This document shows, in pieces, positions 24,906 through 28,100 of a stretch of DNA of 28,100 nucleotides. Each line of letters begins with the position of its first letter. Within the stretch, counting starts at the first letter, position 1. The notes under the pieces were generated by a model. It was not told where the DNA came from and made no database searches. It saw only the letters and a program-made list of their open reading frames with translations. Location: contig CAYYZY010000101.1 of assembly GCA_964475955.1 (NCBI GenBank), forward strand, positions 1 through 28,100, read 5' to 3'. A program made the translations under genes and the position numbers. The stretch comes from DATKZH01 sp964475955 (GTDB lineage Bacteria > Planctomycetota > Planctomycetia > Pirellulales > Thermoguttaceae).

Positions 24906-25951
24906 TGGTATTCCGGGGTGAGGTTGGCGTAGTAATCCCGGGTACACTCCCGAAGGATCCGTTCGTCCTCGGCCGTCTTGGGCTCGCCTCGCTCGAAGGA
25001 ACCACGCACGTTCTCTTCGAGTTGCCCGGGCACGTTGACGCCGGGGATGACCGCCGAGAGCCGCTTCTCCTGGAGCATCTCCTTGACGAGCACGTGGGCC
25101 CGCTCGTCGACGCGCCCCTGCACGTCCTTCGACTTGCGCACGCCGAAGGTCATGCCGGCGCCGAACGGCTTGAGCCCGACCACGCCGACGTTCTTTTCCT
25201 CGGCCAGCTTCAACAGGCTGCCGCCTCCGAACTCCTTGGTCAGGAAGAGGTAGGGGAAGATGACGACGGAGAACTGCGGGTACTCGTTCAACACGCGGCG
25301 GAAGACCTTGGGGTTATGCGCCGAAATGCCCAGGTGCTTCACCTTGCCCTGCTGCTTGGCCTTGTCGAACACCTCGACGACGAGGTCGAGGGCCTTGTGG
25401 GTGACCATCAGCAGGGTGGCGATGTTGCGTTGGCCTTCGCCCCAGGTGGCGCCGACGGGCCGCCACATGTCGAGCACGTCGGTGCGGTACGACTTGAGGC
25501 GGTCGTCGATCGACTTCATCATGCCGTCGAAGGTGAGGTTGTCTTCGTACTCCTCGGTGACCTTTTGCGGCCAGGAGGCGAAGCCGATGAACCACTTGTC
25601 GCGCTTGGCGCCGGAGGAGGCGGCCATCGCCTTGCCGTAGAGTTCGCACTCCGCGTCGATGTTGTTGTCGACGTAGTTCATGCCCATCTCCACGGCCCGC
25701 TCCAGCACGGCGACGCGGTTCTGGACCGTGTCGGGCTCCTCGATGGCTCCATGGCCTCCCAAGCTCACCTCGGAGATCATGAAGCCGGTCTTTCCCAGGC
25801 GGCGGTAGCCCATCTTGGGGTTGTAGTTGAGGATCGTCGCCGGATCGACCTCCGCGCCCCCGGCCTGCGAGAGGGAAGTCAGGGCGGCCCCGGCCACGGC
25901 CGCCGAGGAGGTCTTGAGGAATTCGCGTCGGGTATCCCGTTCGTGCGCCAT
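24878..25951 (-). CDS. Tat-exported aldo/keto-reductase-like protein
   Basis: This 357-residue protein has a Tat signal (TRREFLKTSSAAVAGAAL, residues 8-25) and an aldo/keto-reductase barrel beginning MGYRRLGKTGFMISEVSLGG (47-66). The usual catalytic tetrad looks altered: the Asp/Tyr pair (Asp95 or Asp99, Tyr105) sits in NNIDAECELYG, the lysine strand reads KWFIGFAS, and the place of the catalytic His reads DMWRPV. It may have changed chemistry or bind a substrate without the standard reduction. The start at 25951 is supported by AGGAGG 7 nt upstream (complement of 25959-25964); the frame continues to 26350 only by chance. A TATACT box (complement of 25994-25999) could be the -10. It overlaps the downstream tetraheme gene by 28 nt. 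Confidence 0.88.
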   Translation of the reverse strand: MAHERDTRREFLKTSSAAVAGAALTSLSQAGGAEVDPATILNYNPKMGYRRLGKTGFMISEVSLGGHGAIEEPDTVQNRVAVLERAVEMGMNYVDNNIDAECELYGKAMAASSGAKRDKWFIGFASWPQKVTEEYEDNLTFDGMMKSIDDRLKSYRTDVLDMWRPVGATWGEGQRNIATLLMVTHKALDLVVEVFDKAKQQGKVKHLGISAHNPKVFRRVLNEYPQFSVVIFPYLFLTKEFGGGSLLKLAEEKNVGVVGLKPFGAGMTFGVRKSKDVQGRVDERAHVLVKEMLQEKRLSAVIPGVNVPGQLEENVRGSFERGEPKTAEDERILRECTRDYYANLTPEYQWLRMWEVV

Positions 25952-26152
25952 CGTGCATCCTCCTGTAGGTAACTGGATCGCCACGCCCCATGGAGTATAG
26001 ACGGAGCCGGCACGGTTGTACACCAAGGTTCCCGGCCGCCTGCGTGCCGAACCGGCCCCCAGGCCCCACGCCGATCTGTCGACCGGTGTCTCTTGCCGTT
26101 CCACCCGGCGTGCCGTGCGCCGGTTCGGCGGAGTCGCACGTGCTCGGCCGGG

Positions 26153-26169
26153 GCGAGGCGGAGCCTCGC
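26153..26169. repeat. Perfect 7-bp palindrome with GGA loop
   Basis: gcgaggc-gga-gcctcgc. It is the intact, inverted form of the decayed palindrome at 6564-6579, whose loop is TCC. Confidence 0.6.
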
Positions 26170-26213
26170 TAGAGTCTTTGACCGTGATGATGCGCGCATG
26201 GTGCGCGCATGGT

Positions 26214-26270
26214 GTGGGGCACGTTTCCAACGTGCCATTGGGTTGTGGGCACGTTGGAAACGTGCCCCAC
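26214..26270. repeat. REP-like nested palindrome, most intact copy
   Basis: Two GGCACGTT hairpins in opposite orientation, 26218-26236 (loop tcc) and 26247-26267 (loop gga), are separated by only 10 nt. The whole forms an inverted repeat with arms of about 23 nt starting gtggggcac and ending gtgccccac. The layout equals that at 3090-3212. Confidence 0.85.
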
Positions 26271-26364
26271 GTTGAGAGAGGAGTGTCGCGACTTTCCCGG
26301 GCGACGATTCCGACTTGCCGGCACGAAGGTATCGTGCGTCGTGGAACCATTCCTAGACTGCAAA

Positions 26365-26724
26365 GGGGGCGAACTGGGTTCGACCGGGTAGATTGAAGCG
26401 CAAGTGGCGTGCCGTGGTTGGTCAGCAGGCCACGTTAAAAGCCGACCAAACCTATTACTTGCCGAGGATAACCTCGTGCTGGCTGCGTAAACACGCAGCC
26501 CCGGCTGAGGGCTTTCGCCGGAGAGGCCCGAAAGCCGGCCGCCAATTCCGGCTCGCCCCGGGTCGCTGTCGGCCACGCCCGGGGTTAAACCCCGCTGCCG
26601 ACTAGCCCGCCCGACAGCCCGTCGGTTGGCGGCCGGGTGGGCGAAACCTCAAATCATCCGGCTACGCACGTAGAAGCCTGCGCGGAAATGCCGCGGGACG
26701 CGGGTTCGATTCCCGCCGCCTCCA
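26365..26724 (+). ncRNA. ssrA: Transfer-messenger RNA (tmRNA)
   Basis: tmRNA with SmpB rescues stalled ribosomes and tags the nascent protein for degradation. The 5' end GGGGGCG (26365-26371) pairs with CGCCTCC (26717-26723), a 7-bp acceptor stem with one G-U. The T arm is complete: GCGGG-like stem 26700-26704, loop TTCGATT (26705-26711), stem 26712-26716. The 5' domain has the hallmark GAACTGGGTTCGACCGGG. The tag frame begins at GCC 26461 and encodes AEDNLVLAA, ending at TAA 26488-26490, which sits in a hairpin (ggctgcgt/acgcagcc, 26481-26500) like helix 5 of other tmRNAs. Position 26724 is the discriminator A; CCA is not encoded (genomic ACTG) and must be added. The length of 360 nt is usual for a one-piece tmRNA. 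Confidence 0.95.
26461..26490 (+). other. tmRNA proteolysis-tag reading frame (AEDNLVLAA)
   Basis: Nine codons from the Ala resume codon GCC to GCG, then TAA. The C-terminal LAA is the ClpXP/ClpAP-type degron end found in most bacterial tags. Confidence 0.88.
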
Positions 26725-26764
26725 CTGAGGTAGAGTAGACTGCCTCTGAAGCGGGGGTTTTGGT

Positions 26765-26789
26765 GGACGCGGGTTACCTTCCCGCGTCC
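26765..26789 (+). terminator. Hairpin after tmRNA, sharing sequence with its T arm
   Basis: ggacgcggg-ttacctt-cccgcgtcc is a perfect 9-bp stem 40 nt past tmRNA. The first 11 bases (ggacgcgggtt) equal bases 26696-26706 of the tmRNA T arm. It could end tmRNA transcription or be a leftover of a duplicated attachment site. Confidence 0.45.
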
Positions 26790-27224
26790 GCGCTGGCCCC
26801 CCAGTGGAACCGTAACTCCCGCTCGTAGGGGGTGGGGTCCTAGGAAACCACTCGGGATACGGGGGTGCGAGAGTCGGCCGGTGGTGACGCCGGTCGGAGG
26901 TTTTCTTGACGGGCGGTTCTCTTGCGCCGCTCGGCGGTGTTCAGCCTCGATACCTCTCCACCCCCTGTCATTCAAATCTTTTGGGATTTTCTCAAAATAC
27001 CCACGCAAGTAAAGGGCGCTTGGGGTCTGCGCCCGGCGGCCTACTACATCTTGTAGCCCGCCGCCCCCGAGTCGGGCGCTTCGCCCGGCCCCCGCCAGCG
27101 TTATCTCCCTCCTCATTTCCTGGCCGCGCACCCGCGAGCACCCCGCGAGCGCTTGCAATCCGACGCCGGGCGCGCATAATCGGCCGTCATCGAAATTGAA
27201 CACCGTCTCCACAAGCGGCCTCTA

Positions 27225-27259
27225 GGGCATTCTGCCCCAGGAGCCTCCACGCTGGAGGC
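27225..27259. repeat. Two small three-base-loop palindromes
   Basis: gggca-ttc-tgccc (27225-27237) and gcctcca-cgc-tggaggc (27243-27259), 5 nt apart. The first resembles ggggca-ttg-tgcccc at 7114-7128. Confidence 0.55.
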
Positions 27260-27708
27260 GACCCAATCCGACGCTTGACGCTTCGGCCCTCGCATGGACA
27301 GCACCCGTGGAAGGAGTTTCGCGGTGCGCGCAGGCAAGACCTTCCGATCGTGTTTTCCCGAAGACGGCGGCGACCCGGCTTTCGGCGGGCTCCGGTCCTC
27401 CGACTTCTCTTGCCGGTCCATGCGAGGGACGCCGGGCGCCGCCGGTTTTTTCCCTCGGGGCGCGAGGCCCCCGAGGAAACGGAGCGGGTGGCGGGGGTTT
27501 CGACTCCTTTGCCCCGCCGATTCCGGGCCCTCTCGGTTTCCTCCGCGGCCTCCTGTCCCTCACCGTCCCTACCACCCGAATTCCTGGCGTGAAACGGCCA
27601 GCGTGTTGCGGGTGCTCGGCCCGGATCGCCATATCCCCGGTCGTGTTACGCTTCTATTAGGAACCTTCCTGCGCACGGACGGGCTGTCGCGTGTGGAGGG
27701 CTTTTGCC

Positions 27709-27980
27709 ATGGCGTCCGATCACCCCGCACTGAGGATCTTTGTCGGCGACGACGAGGCCGCGCCGCGGCGGCCGCCCAGCCGGTTGTCGGCCGAGATGAC
27801 GCTGGTGGAGTTCTTTCACCGCTATGCCTGGCCCGACTGCCTCGCGCCCAAGGGGGACAGCGATCGGACGCGCCGCGACTACGTCACCTCGCTCGACTAC
27901 TGGGCCCAGCTCACCGGCAATCCGCCCATCCACGCCATCACCAAGCGGACCTGCACCCGCTTCCTGCGGCTGCTGCGCGG
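27709..27980 (+). pseudogene. Tyrosine recombinase (integrase), N-terminal part, apparently truncated
   Basis: From the ATG at 27709 (GGAGG 9 nt upstream) about 90 codons read like the SAM-like core-binding domain of a phage-type integrase: LSAEMTLVEFFHRYAWPDCL, DRTRRDYVTSLDYWAQLTG, ITKRTCTRFLRLLRG. Integrases of this kind bind att core sites with this domain and cut with a C-terminal Arg/His/Tyr catalytic domain, which is not reached here. After about 27980 the frame stays open to the window end but turns Val/Gly/Arg-rich (EGVVVVVRRVG), unlike an integrase, while the opposite strand becomes protein-like. So the gene is probably truncated or rearranged. Its place 1 kb from tmRNA, a classic integration target, fits a remnant of an integrated element. 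Confidence 0.6.
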
Positions 27981-27995
27981 CGTGTGCGGGGTGCG

Positions 27996-28100
27996 GGCCG
28001 GGCGGGAAGGGGTCGTTGTCGTCGTACGGCGAGTCGGAAACGGCCTCGGTGTACGCGTAGTGCTGCCCGCCGATGTCGTGGTGCTTGGCGAAGACGACCG
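27996..28100 (-). CDS. Partial protein resembling HzsA-related planctomycete proteins
   Basis: Read on the minus strand from the window end, the frame gives VVFAKHHDIGG, then HYAYTEAVSDSPYDDNDPF and a Pro/Gly stretch. The His/Tyr-rich pattern recalls the N-terminal domain of planctomycete proteins related to hydrazine synthase subunit alpha (HzsA-like). That is recognition from memory of short motifs. The 5' end lies outside the window. The frame stays open across the integrase region, but the sequence there is clearly a shadow, so the real similarity seems to stop near 27996-28000. It may be a gene broken by the same event that truncated the integrase. Confidence 0.35.

Larger units (their letters stand above)
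25952..26364. other. Intergenic region between the reductase-like gene and tmRNA
   Basis: These 413 nt hold a TCC-family palindrome (26153-26169), a direct doubling of tgcgcgcatgg (about 26191-26212), the nested palindrome 26214-26270 and a TAGACT box (26354-26359) just before tmRNA. No gene is seen. Confidence 0.5.
26725..27708. other. Hairpin-rich non-coding stretch between tmRNA and integrase
   Basis: These 984 nt have several stable hairpins but no frame with a believable start and family. Notable are a 9-bp hairpin at 26765-26789, an AT-richer patch at 26970-27015, a stem around 27044-27072 (cggcgg/ccgccg) and paired palindromes at 27225-27259. The many open frames are Pro/Arg/Gly-rich, as expected by chance at this GC. 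Confidence 0.6.

Noticed and set aside
26169..26576. Small ORFs encoding GHVSNVP / GTLETCPT peptides
   Set aside because: These peptides come from translating the palindromic repeats and recur at each copy; they are not genes.
26649..27212. Minus-strand ORF containing GGGNRTRVPRHF
   Set aside because: The motif is a translation of the antisense tmRNA T arm, a known source of false genes.
27222..27632. 136-residue minus-strand ORF between tmRNA and integrase
   Set aside because: It is Pro/Arg/Gly-rich low-complexity with no start signal or family resemblance.

Overview
The window looks like chromosomal DNA of a high-GC planctomycete, probably Pirellulales-like. Several gene types are typical of that phylum: a DUF1559 pseudopilin followed by a small lipoprotein, a Tat-exported Gfo/Idh/MocA oxidoreductase, a ThuA-like protein, TPR plus CRTAC1 (FG-GAP/UnbV) proteins, and a Tat-exported aldo/keto-reductase-like protein. 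Dispersed GGCACGTT-TCC-AACGTGCC palindromes also fit. GC is high throughout, so most long antisense ORFs are shadows. These placements rest on recognition, not on a database search.

Layout. (1) 1-6792: a unit bounded by two ~78-bp inverted copies (about 94% identical) of one repeat. It holds two Gfo/Idh/MocA oxidoreductases (minus), a phenylacetate-CoA-ligase-like AMP-forming enzyme, a small Cys-rich secreted protein and a ThuA-like protein (plus). (2) 6793-11469: a POT-family peptide transporter (minus) diverging from an exported DPP-IV-like S9 peptidase (plus). This is a plausible peptide-harvesting pair. (3) 11485-18696, all minus strand: two paralogous membrane-anchored proteins (TM helix, single c-type heme motif CGNCH, TolB-like propeller, C-terminal TPRs) flank a DUF1559 pseudopilin and its lipoprotein. 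(4) 19128-22236 (plus): a membrane-anchored TPR protein 4 nt upstream of a seven-repeat FG-GAP/UnbV (CRTAC1-type) exported protein. (5) 22389-25951 (minus): a Tat-exported aldo/keto-reductase-like protein whose 3' end overlaps a large exported protein that fuses four CxxCH heme motifs to a PHP/DUF3604-type metallohydrolase domain. (6) 26365-28100: a complete tmRNA gene (ssrA, tag AEDNLVLAA), about 1 kb of hairpin-rich non-coding DNA, and the N-terminal part of a tyrosine recombinase. Around 27975-28000 that sequence stops looking like an integrase and gives way to minus-strand sequence resembling an HzsA-related planctomycete protein.

The most notable content is the concentration of extracytoplasmic heme proteins in unusual architectures between 11.5 and 25 kb: two heme-propeller-TPR paralogues and a tetraheme-PHP fusion. 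With the TPR/CRTAC1 pair they could form an undescribed cell-envelope redox or scaffold system. That grouping is inference from architecture and adjacency. A second theme is small palindromic repeats: several sequence families share a TCC/GGA three-base loop, and three loci nest two hairpins inside an outer GTGGGGCAC/GTGCCCCAC stem.
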